From the NCBI GenBank assembly GCA_026874595.1, contig CM049315.1:75654401-75718400 (forward strand): a stretch of 64,000 nucleotides of DNA, written 5' to 3'. The DNA is from Sipunculus nudus (lineage: Eukaryota > Annelida > Sipuncula > Golfingiida > Sipunculidae). A program made the position numbers and the translations under genes. Every line of letters begins with the position of its first letter. The first letter of the stretch is position 1. This document shows, in pieces, positions 25,637-38,985 of this stretch. Under the pieces are notes generated by a model. It saw only the letters and a list, made by a program, of their open reading frames with translations, had not been told where the DNA came from and made no database searches.

Positions 25637-28425
25637 GTGACCCATGGGTCATGACGCTCAGCTGACTGGGAAGAGATTCGCAAAAGGAAATTTTATCACC
25701 AGAATGGTAGTATATACCCATTCAACTGAAGCATCAAACAGATAAACCAACAGGCCAAGATTTAGTCTGTATTTATATATCTCAAAAATAGAGAAAAATG
25801 TGTAAACTTTTAAAACTAGAATACGGGTAACCGACAAGTGACTACATGTATCTGCCAAAATCGGATAGTGAGGCATGGATTGAGTGGCAAGGGGAAATAG
25901 AGTGAGGTATGTTGCATATTAGCATGGATGTCTGCAGCCTAAATGTGTATGTAGGTTGTGCCACCTACCACAAATCCAGAAAGCTGTCCAAGTTGTATAC
26001 ACCTGCAAAATTTTAGGCAGAAAAGTCAAACCACTACATGTATATGAGCGATTTTTGCCCATGGCAGACAAACACTGTGCAAAAATCTTTGCAGGTAACA
26101 CCTCCAGTTTTGTGTATGATAAAGACCTATGTGAGATCTAAACACATGCACAATTTTCGCCCAATCGGTCAAATGGTTCCTGAGATATGAGCTTGGATGT
26201 GTCCAGCGTTAACTAGAATGTAGGTGGCGCCACCTGTCATAAAAAATCGGTCCATTAGTCTCCGAGGAGCTCTCTGGAAACGAACGCCGCCGCGGCGGAG
26301 GAACTCGGTCAAAAACATAGTATCCGCAAAACTTCGTTTTGGCGGATCCAAAAATAAAGGTGGCTCCACCAGTCTGCAGAAACTAATAAAAACACTTAAT
26401 GGTCAATATCCATGCAAAAAATCATGGTGATCTCTGCATTTGTTGTTCAGATACTTCAGTTTTTGTATCAAATTGTCCATTATTCTGAGGGATACTTCGG
26501 AGTCCTATAGGTTGAAGGATATGGGTAACAGAGACCTAATTTCAAGTTTCCACAGGCACCTTTCATGGGCCTCCTTGCATGACAAGAATGAAGATTCTAG
26601 GTCCAGTTGTTGCGATTTGTACCCTGTTGACAGATAACCACATCTTTAAAGGTCTCAAAAAAAAAAGAAAAAAATTCATAAAAATTTTAAAAAAAAATAG
26701 AGGTGGCACACCCAGTCTGCAGAAACTGATGGAACAGCTCATGATCAATATGTATGCCAAAAATCATGACCATCAGTGTTGTAGTTATTGAAATACTGCA
26801 GTTTTTGTATCAAATTTTCCATTATTCTGGGGGGGGGGTATTTTGGACCCATACAGCTTAAAGAATATGGGTAACAGAGACCTAATTTCAAGTTTTCATG
26901 GAGACTTTTCATGGGTCTCCCTGTGTGTCAAGAATAAAGATTCTTGGTCCAGTTTTTATGATTTGTGCCCTGTTAACAGATGTTCATATCTTTAAAGGTC
27001 TCAAAAATTCAGAAAAATTTCGTAAAAAAAAAAAACGAACAAATACAGGTGGTGCCACCAGTCTGCAGAAACTTATGAAACACTCCATGATCAATATCAA
27101 TGCAAACAATTATGGTTATCTCTGCATTAGTTGTTCAGATACTTTAGCTTTTGTATCAAATTTTCCATTATTCTGATCTGTACTTTGGAGTGCCATAGCT
27201 CAAAGGATATGGGTAACAGAGACCAAATTTCAGGTTTCCATGGAGACTTATCATGGGTCTCCCTGTGTGTCAAGAACGAAGATTCTAGGTCCAGTCGTTA
27301 CGATTTGTACCCTGTTGACAGATAACTACATCCTTAAAGGTCTCAAAAATGGAGAAAACAATTCGTGAACATTGAAAAATACAGGTGGCGCCACCAGTCT
27401 GCACAAACTGATGAAACATCTCATGATCAATATGTATGTCGAAAATCATGACCATCAGTGATGTAGTTAATGAGATATTGAAGTTTTTGTATGAAATTTT
27501 TGACTATTCTGGGGGGTAATTTTTGGCCCCATAGCTCGAAGGATATGGGTAACAGAGACCTAATTTCTGGTTTCCATGGAGACTTTTCATAGGTCTCTCA
27601 GTGTGTCGAAAATGAAGATTCTAGGTCCAGTCGTTACGATTTGTGCCACGCTAACAGATGACAGCATCCTCAAAGGTCTCAAAAATAGAGGAAAAAATCG
27701 TAAAAAATCAAACAGTACAGGTGGCGCCACCTTTCTGCAGGAACTGATCGAACATCTCATGATCAATATATATGCCAAAAATGAAGACCATCAGTGAGGT
27801 AATTATTGAGATATTGAAGTTTTTGTATGAAATTTTTTACTATTCTGGGGGGTACTTTGGGGCCCCATAGCTCAAAGGATATGGGTAACAGAGACCTAAT
27901 TTCTGGTTTCCAAGGAGATTTTTCATGGACCTCTCAGTGTGTCAAGAATTAAGATTCTAAGTCCAGTCTTTATGATTTGTGCCTTGTTAACAGATGTTCA
28001 CATTTTTAAAGGTCTCAAAAATAGAGAAAAAAATTCGTAAAAAATCGAAAAATACAGGTGGCGCCACCAGTCTGCAGGAAGTGATGTAACATCTCATGAT
28101 CAATATGTATGCCAAAAATCATGACCATCAGTCAAGTAGGTAATGAGATATTGAAGTTTTTGTATGAAATTTTTGACTTTTCTGGGGGGTACTTTGGGGT
28201 CACATAGCTCGAAGGATATGGGTAACAGAGACCTAATTTCTGGTTTCCAAGGAGATTTTTTATGGACCTCTCAGAATCCCAAGTTACAAGGTTCTAGGTC
28301 CAGCGGTTACGATTTGTGCCTGGTTAACGGACGGACAGACGGACAGACAGACAGACGGACAGACGGACGACGGACAAAGAGTGATCGCTATAGCTCAGAT
28401 GACTTTCAGTCAGCTGAGCTAAAAA
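25637..28425 (+). mobile_element. HN element with ~336-bp GGTGGCGCCACC units
   Basis: The 5' end is GTGACCCATGGGTCATGAC GCTCAGCTGA. The 3' end is a GGAC/GACA microsatellite (28327-28374) and hairpin 28391-28421 (loop TTC) plus AAAA. It is flanked by ACAA on the left and TTAG on the right. The interior includes an E-family start (25814-26240) and then tandem units of about 336 bp, with perfect palindromes at 26223, 27384, 27720 and 28057. It is closely related to 35946-37846, and the first 60 bp are nearly identical. Confidence 0.75.
26359..28320 (+). repeat. ~336-bp tandem repeat around GGTGGCGCCACC
   Basis: Palindrome (or variant) starts at 26359, about 26702, 27048, 27384, 27720 and 28057, a step of 336-346 bp. 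Each unit also has CAGTCTGCAG, CTCATGATCAATATG, TTCTGGGGGG, ATGGGTAACAGAGACC and GTTTCCATGGAGA. No consistent reading frame is kept across units. Confidence 0.85.
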
Positions 28426-29410
28426 TTAGTTTTCATTGGAGGTAGTATGTAACAGTGTGAACTGGTTTTTTTTGTTACCTCATCACGTAAAATGAAAAGC
28501 AAAGTTAAGGAAACCATATGTGTTTTATATCCTTGTTATCGACCAATACATATAATTAACAAAATTGGATCTTATGATTAAAGATGATTGCATTACATTC
28601 TCTAGCTTGCATGGTGGAAACTACTTAAGAATCCTAATCTTTTCATGTGTCAGTTAACATCAAGTCGCAGGCTAATTTTACAAATGAGACACCTGCCACT
28701 GTGAAGCTGCCATTTATTCTCTGTTAAAAAATTATCTCATCACGTTCGGCACTTTTCTCATTAGTTAACATGAAAAAATTTCTGTCTAGGTATCTTTTAG
28801 GGAGAGCAGCTATAGAATGCAAGACCAAATAATATGAAAAGATGATGTGTCAGACAGTATGTAGTGAAATGTCTAGTTCATTGTCCCAAATTTAATGGTA
28901 AAATCTGAAGATCCATCCCACACTGTGATTGGCTTTATTCATCATTAGGCATAATTCTATGATTTCTCATTTTGGATGTTTTGCGTTGGTTTCATTCTCA
29001 CAACTGCACCAGAACCTAGAAAAATTATATCCTACAACATGGTCATACCTCAATCATTTCCGTTGTTGTATCATAAACTGTGCCGCAGTTGATATACGCC
29101 CAGTGATTACCACATGGTTTACAAGAATTAATACGTTTAGAATGAGCCTGTTCTGAAACCATGCATACATAAGGTTGCTGATCAATGAACCATATTTCAA
29201 AGATATTATAACTTATCTGTTTTAGAGAGATTCCCCTCTTGTCCTTCTCATTTGAAGGTGCATCTTGTTCCCGAGGGTTTCATATTCACAAGTATTTGCA
29301 ATTTGTGAATATCATGAAATAAAACACCTCAAAAACAAAAAGCAAATCACAGTGTTTAACAGGATTCCCACACTTTCAGGAAAACAAATTTACATGATTT
29401 TCTCATAACC
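28426..29410. other. Intronic stretch, nothing recognised
   Basis: No gene, RNA or repeat family was recognised here on either strand. Confidence 0.5.
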
Positions 29411-29800
29411 TTCAACAACAAGAGCACAGCGAATGTGAATAATATGCCCGTTGTGTAACTGGTGACCTCTGACCTCATTAAATATGCATTGATTTTGCTG
29501 GAAATCAAACTTAGGTCAGATATTTTATTGATTAACATTTCTGGTGAGTTTTATTAAAATCCTTCATATTCTCCGCAAGTTATCGCGGTGACACCACAAA
29601 GTAGCCTGATGACCTTATTATATATACGTTGATGTAGTCCATAATCAAACTCAGGCCAGATAATCTTTTGGTAAGCAGTTATTGGTGAGTTTGGGGAAAA
29701 TCAATCAAAGACCAGGTAAGTTATCACAGCAACATTAAAAAAAAAAGTAAACTGATGGACAGAAGGACGGATGGTTGGTATACTCTGTAATATGACAGCT
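29411..29800 (+). repeat. H-family repeat (AACAAGAGCAC start)
   Basis: It starts AACAAGAGCACAGCGAATGTG and contains TGACCTCATTAAATATG and TCAGGCCAGATAATC, ending near GACAGAAGGACGGATGG. It matches 46757-47110 in the same order. Class unknown and no coding sequence. Confidence 0.6.
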
Positions 29801-29904
29801 GTATAAAATTCAAGACTTTTGATAAGAAACTGTTACATATGAAAGATACAATTAATATATTCCTAAGTAATTTGCATATGCAAAAAAATATTAAAGAATA
29901 CACA

Positions 29905-30045
29905 GACCAACAAGAGCAGGAGTCATATGCTTAAAATTTGGAGTTGGATGCACAATGTGACCCCACAATCTCATTGGTTTTATTACAATATGTTGCTGTG
30001 AGCCAACACTGGTGGTTGGACCTTGAGAATTTTGCTATACTAAAG
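29905..30045 (-). mobile_element. SINE body copy (same family as 508-722)
   Basis: AGACCAACAAGAGCAGG through TTTGCTATA matches 508-640. The tRNA-like head expected at the high-coordinate side is absent; the 21-bp minisatellite begins there instead. Confidence 0.55.
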
Positions 30046-30050
30046 CAGCT

Positions 30051-30757
30051 CTGGATCTGTACAAAGGAGATCTGGATCTGTACAAAGGAGAGCTGGATCT
30101 GTACAAAGGAGACCTGGATCTGTACAAAGGAGACCTGGATCTGTACAAAGGAGACCTGGATCTGTACAAAGGAGACATGGATCTGTACAATGGAGAGCTG
30201 GATCTGTACAAAGGAGATCTGGATCTGTACAAAGGAGATCTGGATCTGTACAAAGGAGATCTGGATCTGTACAAAGGAGACCTGGATCTGTACAAAGGAG
30301 ACATGGATCTGTACAAAGGAGACATGGATCTGTACAATGGAGAGCTGGATCTGTACAAAGGAGATCTGGATCTGTACAAAGGAGATCTGGATCTGTACAA
30401 AGGAGATCTGGATCTGTACAAAGGAGACCTGGATCTGTACAAAGGAGACATGGATCTGTACAATGGAGAGCTGGATCTGTACAAAGGAGATCTGGATCTG
30501 TACAAAGGAGATCTGGATCTGTACAAAGGAGACATGGATCTGTACAAAGGAGAGCTGGATCTGTACAAAGAAGATCTGGATCTGTACAAAGGAGATCTGG
30601 AGCTGTACAAAGGAGATCTAGATCTGTACAAAGGAGACCTGGATCTGTACAAAGGAGACCTGGATCTGTACAAAGGAGACCTGGATCTGTACAAAGGAGA
30701 CATGGATCTGTACAATGGAGAGCTGGACCTGTACAAAGGAGACATGGATCTGTACAG
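30051..30757. repeat. 21-bp minisatellite, ~34 copies
   Basis: The unit CTGGATCTGTACAAAGGAGAT has period 21. Variants occur at the last base triplet (GAT/GAC/GAG, ATG for CTG, AATGG for AAAGG). Because 21 is a multiple of three and the unit has few stops, several frames on both strands stay open (for example repeating LDLYKGD on plus and LYRSRSP on minus). No start context, no domain and no flanking coding sequence support a gene. Confidence 0.95.
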
Positions 30758-31263
30758 CTGCTGCATGAGGATGGCATATGTTAAACATGTGTTTACAAAG
30801 ACTCTCTGAGAACACTATCAACCACTGTCCTCAACCTTATTTCCCCTTTTCTCTTGATACGATGATAATGCTCTGTTGACCAAACTTTGTGAGGCATAGG
30901 AATGCAGTACGCCTTTATTATACCAGGTATATTCTTCAGCTAGCTATCATCTATTTCATCTGGCCATCGCTTGTCAGTCCACATCAAAAAGGTAATTGTT
31001 CTAGCAACCCTGGGACAAAAAAACTATGGAGTCAGTGTGCAATTTTTTTTTACCTATCAATATTTTTAATTTTTTAATTTTCAGGAAGAGTAAAATGTGC
31101 ATCAAAAGTCCTTAAAATTGTTTCAACTGAATAACACAGAATTTTACCCATTTTCAAATATACTATTATGTATGAAAAAGAGTGTACTGATCTTTGCTTG
31201 GGCCAGTCTTTGACAGTAAAAAGGGAACGATAAAGGGATGTCCTTAACATATCACTCTCCTTT

Positions 31264-31375
31264 CTTTGTCTGGTTTTCCATCTGGTCATCATTTGAATGG
31301 TTAACAAGGCCTGCTGCTTTGTTGCCTTTTTCATCTGGTCATCATTTGTTATGGTTTACAAGGCCTGCTGATCCG
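31264..31375 (+). repeat. Short imperfect direct repeat
   Basis: CATCTGGTCATCATTTG and ACAAGGCCTGCTG occur twice, about 60 bp apart, in the same order. Origin not recognised. Confidence 0.6.
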
Positions 31376-31516
31376 AAGCCTATTGATAATATCATGAGCA
31401 TGATGACATCTGACAACACCTGAGTCTGGGATAATACACAAAGATATATCTGTTTTTATCTTTTCATGGCCAACATTCCCCTCTGAAGCTCACTGACAAG
31501 TGACTTAACTCAACAA

Positions 31517-31570
31517 GGGACACATGGGTCAAGGGGCTCTGCTGAATTTGCCCATGACAGAAATATAAAA
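31517..31570 (+). mobile_element. HN 5' terminus
   Basis: GGGACACATGGGTCAAGGGG CTCTGCTGA is an HN 5' end with changes in the subterminal repeat. No matching 3' end is found before the next repeat. Confidence 0.5.
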
Positions 31571-31789
31571 AAATCCTGGCACATAGGAAAAGAGGTTTCA
31601 GTTTTTGTTATATTGTTGCACTTGAAAATGTAAATCCTAATACTACAGTCAATTGGCAATAATATAAGTCTGTCCTGAATGTATAAATTAATTTTCTCTT
31701 AGTTCAGAATGTATGTGATTTTAACCAACGATATATATTACTTCAATATTTCAAAACCCCCATGAAAGTCACAAGATTAAAAAGATTGA

Positions 31790-32465
31790 ATTAGTCTAAC
31801 AATACCGTCACCTTCTGACTCGTACACTTTGCCAAAGTGCATGACAAATAACCAAAGGATATGCAAAGATTCCAACTGATTTGGTAAATCAAAAAGAAGT
31901 TTATGATTTTTATGTTAATTAACATACAGAAAAAGCTGTTATGAAATGTCACAGTTTCTATTAGTTTACAGGTAACCAAAAGCTACATACTCAAGTTTTT
32001 CTTTATAATATTTAATGCTTTTTTAAAACTGGTTTCTCTTCTTTTTTTTACCATACCTTCATTGAAATGACCTGTATAATATCTATTTATAGTGGTAACC
32101 CAAAGACAAGTATGCTTATATATATGTCCTTAAAATAATGTTTAGCTGATTTGTTTTCTTTTTTATTTTTACAACAAGCTTCATCAATATACCACAAACT
32201 GGATCTGTTTTGTGACAACTAAGAAATGCTTAATTTGATATGACATTACCACTTAACAATGACTTATTGTACATATCCTTCTGCAATTTATTTTATTGTA
32301 TATATTGTGTAGGTTGTCCCTGTATAAATTTGTTGAGACTGTTAAAAAAATGTTAAGAGCTCAACCAATCTCTAACCCAATTACTGTTCTTGCATGAGGT
32401 AAATGGTCCTAAAACACAAAGTAATTGCGAACTTTAAGAAGTAATTGTTATTGTAAACAATTTCT
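31790..32465 (-). mobile_element. F-family repeat (hAT-like, AATTGTAATTG-rich), minus orientation
   Basis: It is the reverse complement of parts of 61680-62070. Shared blocks include ATCTTTGCATATCC near 31860 and AATGGTCCTAAAACA near 32402, followed by AAGTAATTG repeats. Short repeated AGTAATTG blocks near the end are typical of nonautonomous hAT-type elements (inference). No transposase frame. Confidence 0.5.
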
Positions 32466-33966
32466 TTAAAAAACAAGGGACCCATGGGTCACAGCGCTCA
32501 GCTGATCGTGATTGGACTATAAATGTATCACCATTGTGATACTATATTTAGTTGACAAACCTTATGAATATTATGGACATGTTAGGCTATTACAAAGGAA
32601 AATAATGTAATATGTGAGTAAATGATGTATGAAATAACCTGACTGATGGATTAATATGGAGTGAATAAAGTGGTTTATTTTTTATTTATTTGGGAGCTGT
32701 TGAAAAAAAGGGATATATTTGAGCAAATATGAATGCAATGACAGTACACTAAGCAGTGGTAGAATGATGATAAGGCTATCTGTTGAAAGATCTATAGTGT
32801 ATGGAAGTCCGCAAGATTTCAATTTGACATATATAATGTTATCATTAACTATGCTGAAGAGTGGATTTATGAATTGTGACTGTATGACATGATATCTCAT
32901 AGGTCTTGACAAGGTACATTATATTGATGCCCACCACGTCTACATATTACACAATATTGACATAATTTCTGGCATGTACATAGGTAACAAATAATTAAAC
33001 AATATATAAAAATATGAATATATCTGATTCATCTTGTTCTCATTTACTGAGGCTGACATTGGGATGGGGTTCGGAGAAGGAAACAGTGTGGGCAGCAAAG
33101 GAGGGTTGGATGTAGAGAGAAAAGGAGATAGAGAGAGAGGGACAGAGCATTCAACAGTACTTAAACACCTGGAAGGTTAAAATCTAAAATATTATGAAAT
33201 GTAGATAAAGTCTGAGAGAAAGAGGTAATCTAGGCCATGGTTGGTTGATATGATTGAAGAAATTGTTGCAAATATTATTTTAAGATCTGACCATGCGTTT
33301 CCATTGGATACCTTTCTGACAGGCTGTTGACAGTTCAACATTTACACATTTGTCTAATGAGATCCAATTTTTTTTAATAAACTTTTTTTTCTATTTTATG
33401 ATATGTAAACAGTTGCTATAAAGTCCCCACTCCACAGGCAGAAGGACTTGATGGGGGGGGGTTATGATGGGAGTTACAACACCTCTGTCTCTCTGTATAT
33501 ATTTTCTTCCAATTATTAAATTTTATGCTATAGCAATAGAACTATTGTTCACAGTGCCAAGGAGCAAGGACTTGGTGGGGTGGGGGAAGGGGATGGTGGG
33601 AGTTACAATACCCTTGCATATACATACAGGATATGAAATTTAATTTATCAGTGCTTACAGGAAAAAAAAGTTTATTCATAATTATTAAATATTTAAAACA
33701 GGCAGAAAGCTAGAGAAACAAAGCAAATCATTTTAATTCCCATTCTTCTGAGCCAGGAAATTATGAACAATTTTTACATAAATTCCTTTTTTAATAACAT
33801 AATTTTATCCAGGTTTGAAAATGTAACTATACATTTAGAGTATAACATATATATGTGAATATTTCAGTTGATTCACATTTCTTAATTGCATCAACATATA
33901 TATCTAATAAATCAGGTTTATAGCACCTGTCAACAGAATGGGGTGGAGGGAGGAAGGGAGGCATAG

Positions 33967-33970
<4 letters not shown>

Positions 33971-34000
<30 letters not shown>
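33971..34000. repeat. (GA)15 microsatellite in a purine-rich region
   Basis: Uninterrupted GA dinucleotide, with further GA-rich sequence to about 34070. Confidence 0.9.
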
Positions 34001-34004
<4 letters not shown>

Positions 34005-34622
34005 GAGAGAGAAAGAGAGCTAGACTGCCAGAGAAAGAGAGAAAGGGAAAGAGAGAGAGGAGAAAGGCTCTCTGGTAATTACTGCCTGACCCAGCCTGAC
34101 CCAGACACTCACAGAAGCAGTAGGCAATGAGTGAAGGTGTTTTGTAACAGCCTAGAACACTGTTAACCAATGACTTGATGTAAACATTCAAGACATGGTG
34201 CTATAAATATAGGTCACTGTGCTCAGGTGAAGTTGACTTTGAAGGTAAAAATTGAAAATAATATCAAATGGAGATCAAGTTTAAGAGGAAAAGGTAATAT
34301 ATGCCATGTTGATTGACATGATTGGTTTGTATTGATGAGTAAGAAATTGTTGCATATAATATTTTGTGACCAAACCATGCATTCTCTAATGCCAAAATTG
34401 AAGCATGTGAGCAGTTTGTGAACATAAGATGTATATTAATACCATGATCATTGGCTGGCTTTTTGATAAATTGTTGACAGTTCAGTAGTTTACACATTTG
34501 CTCAATTGGATCTATTTTACATAATATATATTATTAAATATATGTATTTTTTTTTTATAAAATGTATACAGTTGAAATATAACTGATGTCCCCAGTCCCC
34601 AGATGCAGGGACTTGGTGGTGT

Positions 34623-34640
34623 GGGGGGGGGGGGGGGGGG
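34623..34640 (+). repeat. G18 homopolymer
   Basis: Eighteen consecutive G preceded by GGTGGTGT and followed by AGGGAGGG. A potential G-quadruplex. Confidence 0.9.
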
Positions 34641-35945
34641 AGGGAGGGCTGGAATGATGGGAGTTACAACATCTCTGTATTAATATAGTGTATATACATA
34701 TAGGATTTCCACTTAATTCAACAATACTTACAGGATTAAATAGTCCATTCACAATTACATAATATTTAAAAAATGACAGACAGACTGTTAGACAAACAAA
34801 GCTGATAATATATTTTAATATTTTAAAGTTTTTTTATCTGCAATATTACACATCTGAATACATAAACTTTCAAATTTCAGACTTTAATAGCCTTTATTTC
34901 ACTTTCAAGGGAATAATGCATTTAAGTTTATATATAAGCCTATTATTTAAGCATATCCACTTTTTCCATTAAAATAGTTTTTATCTGATTATTTTTTTTT
35001 TATTTACAAGTTTTATAAATTTGTATTAAAAAACACTGAAAATATAAGTTAAAATATTAGAATTCTAAGTTGCAATCATTTTATATCCAGAGTGTAGCTC
35101 ATATTGGTTCATATTATGCATACACATATATTTTTATTATTTTTAAATCACAAATGTTTAAACTGAATTTAAAAGAAAATAATGCCACAACATGGCATCT
35201 ATAAGAATATTCCTTGAATCACTATTAAAAATTTTTGCACATTGGAGTTTTCAGTACATGCTTAATCTTATAGCAATACACCACTTTGTGGACACAATTA
35301 AATGTGCACTTAAATCATTGTAACCCTGGTGGTAAATACAAAATCTAAAATGTAGCATTGCATAGCCAAGAATAAAATGAAATACAGAAAATTATAACAT
35401 TCATCTAGTTAATGCAACATCTGGGGGGGGATGTCCAGGGCAGAGGGGAAGCCTGCTGGTAGTGGCCAAGCTGAGCCAAGGCAAGCTGCCTGGGGTGGGT
35501 TACATAATGCAAGTGAAGGCTGTACTACTAGTTGGGCTAGATGTAAACAACACTTGACCTGGTGTATGAAAACTTGAATAAAAGCTACTCTTTTCAATCA
35601 ATTCCTTTGAAATTTCAGATTTTAAAAGATTAAATCCTTATGTATATATGCTGTGAAAATTAAATCAACAGTGCTTACAGGGAAAAACGTGCCATTGCCA
35701 AAGTTGAACAAAATTTAAGGTATTGATTTTTTATTAATGCTAATAACTATAATCATAATATTTATAATAATAATAAAATTTGAAAAATTTAGATCTAATT
35801 TTGGGTAAACAATTAAATCTTGATTAAATAAAGTTGTATTCCTGAAAAAAAGTCTCCAGCTTCAGCAATTCTCATCTTAGGTGAGTAAATATATTTCTTG
35901 ATTTTTTAAAAAGTGCATTATGTTTTGGCCCATAACTTAAAACAA

Positions 35946-37846
35946 GTGACCCATGGGTCATGACGCTCAGCTGACTGGGAAGAGATTTGCAAAAGGAAAT
36001 GTTATCATCTGAATGGTAGTATATAACCATTCAACTGAAGCATCAAAGAGATTTACCAACAGGCGGAGATTGTGTCTGTATTAATATATCTCAAAAATAG
36101 AGTAAAAATGCGTAAACTTTAAAAAAAATACAGGTGGCTTCACCAGTCTGCAGAAACTAATAAAAACACTATATGGTCAATATCCATGCAAAGAAGTATG
36201 GTGGTCTCTGGATTAGTTGTTCAGATACTTCAGCTTTTGTATCAAATTTTCCATTATTCTGAGGGATACTTTGGAGTCCTATAGCTTGAAGGATATGGGT
36301 AACAGAGACCTAATTTCAGGTTTCCATAGACACTTTTCATGGGCCTCCTTGCATGACAAGAATGATGATTCTAGGTCCAGTTGTTACAATTTGTACCCTG
36401 TTGACAGATAACCACATCTTTAAAGGTCTCAAAAATAGAGAAAATAATTGGAAAAAATTTGAAAAAAAATAGGTGGCAAACCAAGTCTGCTAAAACTGAT
36501 GGAACATGTCATGATCAATATGTATGCCAAAAATCATGAGCATCAGTGTTGTAGTTATTGAGATACTGGAGTTTTTGTATCAAATTTTTCATTATTCTGG
36601 GGAGTATTTTGGAGCCATACAGCTTAATGGATATGGGTAACAGAGACCTAATTTCAGGTTTCCATGGAGATTTTTTCATGGGTCTCCCTGTGTGTAAAGA
36701 ATAAAGATTCTAGGTCCAGTTGTTATGATTTGTGCCATGTTAACAGATGTTCATATCTTTAAAGGTCTCAAAAATAGAGAAAAAAATTCGAAAAAAAGAC
36801 CCAACAAATATATGTGGTGCCACCAGGCTGCAGAAACTGATGAAACACTCCATGATCAATATCCATACAAACAATTATGGTGATCTCTGCATTAGTTGTT
36901 CAGATACTTCAGCTTTTGTATCAAATTTTCCAATATTCTGAGCTGTACTTTGGAGTGCCACAGCTCAAAGGATATGGGTAACAGAGACCATATTTCAGGT
37001 TTCCATGGAGACTTTTAATGGGTCACCCTGTGTGTCAAGAATGAAGAATCTAGGTCCAGTGGTTACAATTTGAACCCTGTTGACAGATAACTACATCCTT
37101 AAAGGTCTCAAAAATAGAGAAAAAAATTGTAAAAATTTGAAAAATAGAGGTGGCGCCACCGGTCTGCAGACCCTAATGAAACATCTCTTGATCAATACGT
37201 ATGCCAAAAATCATGACCATCAGTGATGTAGTTAATCAGATAATGAAGTTTTTTTTTATGAAATTTTTTACTATTCTGGGTGGTACTTTTAGGCCCCATA
37301 GCTCGAAGGATATGGGTAACAGAGACCTAATTTCTGGTTTCCATGGAGACTTTTCATAGGTATCTCAGAATGTCAAGAATGAAGATTCTGGGTCCAGTCT
37401 TTACGATTTGTGCCCTGTTAACAGGTCCACATTTTTAAAGGTCTCAAAAATAGAGAAAAAAATTCTTAAAAAATCATAAATTACAGGTGGTGCCACCAGT
37501 CTGCAGGAACTGATGGATCATCTCATGATCAATATGTATGCCAAAAATCATGACCATATGTGATGTAGTTAATGAGATATTGAAGTTTTTGTATGAAATT
37601 TTTTACTATTCTGGGGGGTACTTTTGGGCCCCATAGCTCGAAGAATATGGGTAACAGAGACCTAATTCCAGGTTTCCAAGGAGATTTTTCATGGACCTCT
37701 CTCGATGTAAAGTAAGAAGATTCCAGGTCCAGTGGTTACGATTTGTGCCTTGTTAACGGACAGACGGCCGGATGGCCGGCCGGCCGGACGACGGACAAAG
37801 AGTGATCGCTATAGCTCAGATGACTTACAGTCAGCTGAGCTAAAAA
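35946..37846 (+). mobile_element. HN element with an identified empty site
   Basis: It runs from GTGACCCATGGGTCATGAC GCTCAGCTGA to hairpin 37812-37842 (loop TAC) and AAAA. The flanks ...CATAACTTAAAACAA and TTATGCATTACTGAC join to match 5320-5347, where no insertion is present. This sets the borders within 1-2 bases and shows no obvious target duplication. Interior: tandem units of about 336 bp (a perfect palindrome at 37149-37160), then a GGCCGGCCGG tract. Sister of 25637-28425. Confidence 0.85.
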
Positions 37847-38880
37847 TTATGCATTACTGACATCATTTCTGGCATGTGCATAGCGAATGTATAGAAAAAT
37901 ATGTATATTATATATGATCAAAGTCAGATCAGTGGTTTTGATATAAGGCAGTCTTAAAGTGTAACAATGGGTTTTTAATGGAAAAATGAAGTTTTTCATT
38001 AATATCTCGAAGAAATTAAGTTCTAGTGACCAAATTCTTGGCATGATAGGGGATTTTGGACACATCTAACTGTATGCCAAATTTAAGGAACTTAGAGCTG
38101 AAGCTCGGGAGCTGAGCTCTAGCAAACTGCATAACACTAGCTTGATGTAAACAATATGTGACATGGTGCTTGAAAACTTGAATAAAATCTACAGTTTTTG
38201 ATCAACTGGTTTCAAATTTTTGGTGTTAACAGTTGAAATGCTAACGAAACATGCTTTGAAATTTAAATCCACAGCAGTTACAGAAAAAAAACGTGCCATT
38301 GTCAAAGTTGGGCAAAATTTAAGGTACCAATTTTTTATTTTTGCTAATATTTTAAAAAATTTAAAAGATTTTGATCTAATTTTGGGTATACAATTTAATT
38401 TTAATTAATAAAAGTAATATTACTGGAAAAAAAGTGCTTAGCTTTAACAAGTTTTGTGTTAAGTGGTCAAATTTCTTTCCTGATTATTTACAAAATGCAT
38501 TATGTTTGGGCCAATAACTTTTTCAAATTAAATAATACAGACCTAATTTCTGGCATGTACATATGAACTATATAGAGGATTATTTATAGTAAATATTAGG
38601 AAAAACAGATGAGTGGTTTTGATATTAGGCAGTCCTGAAGTGTGAAAATACATTTTTAATAAAAAATTGAGTTTTTTTCTAAATTTCTCAAAGAAACGAA
38701 GTCACAAAGACCAAGTTTTCAGCTTGGAAGAAGATCTTGGGGTCATCTAACATTATGCCAAATTTTGGATTCCTAGGTCTTACGGTTTCAAAACGTGCCA
38801 CATCTACGGACGGACGGACGGACGACGGACAATGGACCACGACTATAGCTCAGATGACTTATAGTCAGCTGAGCTAAAAA

Positions 38881-38985
38881 CACAAAAGTTAAACTAACTG
38901 TATGTGATTGCTTTAAAAAGTAATTGTATTTGTAATCAATTATTTTAAAAGTATTTCGACCCAACTCTGCTTCCTTGTACTGAAT
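38881..38985. repeat. F-family fragment
   Basis: AAAAAGTAATTGTATTTGTAATC and TTTCGACCCAACTCTGC resemble F-family ends at 40035 and 61560. Confidence 0.4.

Larger units (their letters stand above)
32477..38880 (+). mobile_element. HN element, interrupted by a younger HN insertion
   Basis: The 5' end GGGACCCATGGGTCACAGC GCTCAGCTGATCGTGATTGG is shared with 41373. The 3' end is a GGAC tract (38808-38826), hairpin 38846-38876 (loop TAT) and AAAA. Segment 35946-37846 is a separate HN element nested within. The inner part has a GA-rich region, G18 (34623-34640), G8 (35423-35430) and two long AT-rich units at the right end. Linking 32477 to 38880 as one element relies on the shared subfamily sequence with 41373-44648. 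Confidence 0.5.

Noticed and set aside
26440-28445. Series of 60-105-codon open frames with similar sequence
   Set aside because: They are repeated shadows of the 336-bp unit, and the frame is not maintained between units.
29938-30809. Long open frames of 210-245 codons on both strands
   Set aside because: They arise from the 21-bp tandem repeat lacking stops. There is no domain, no conserved flank, and competing frames are equally open.
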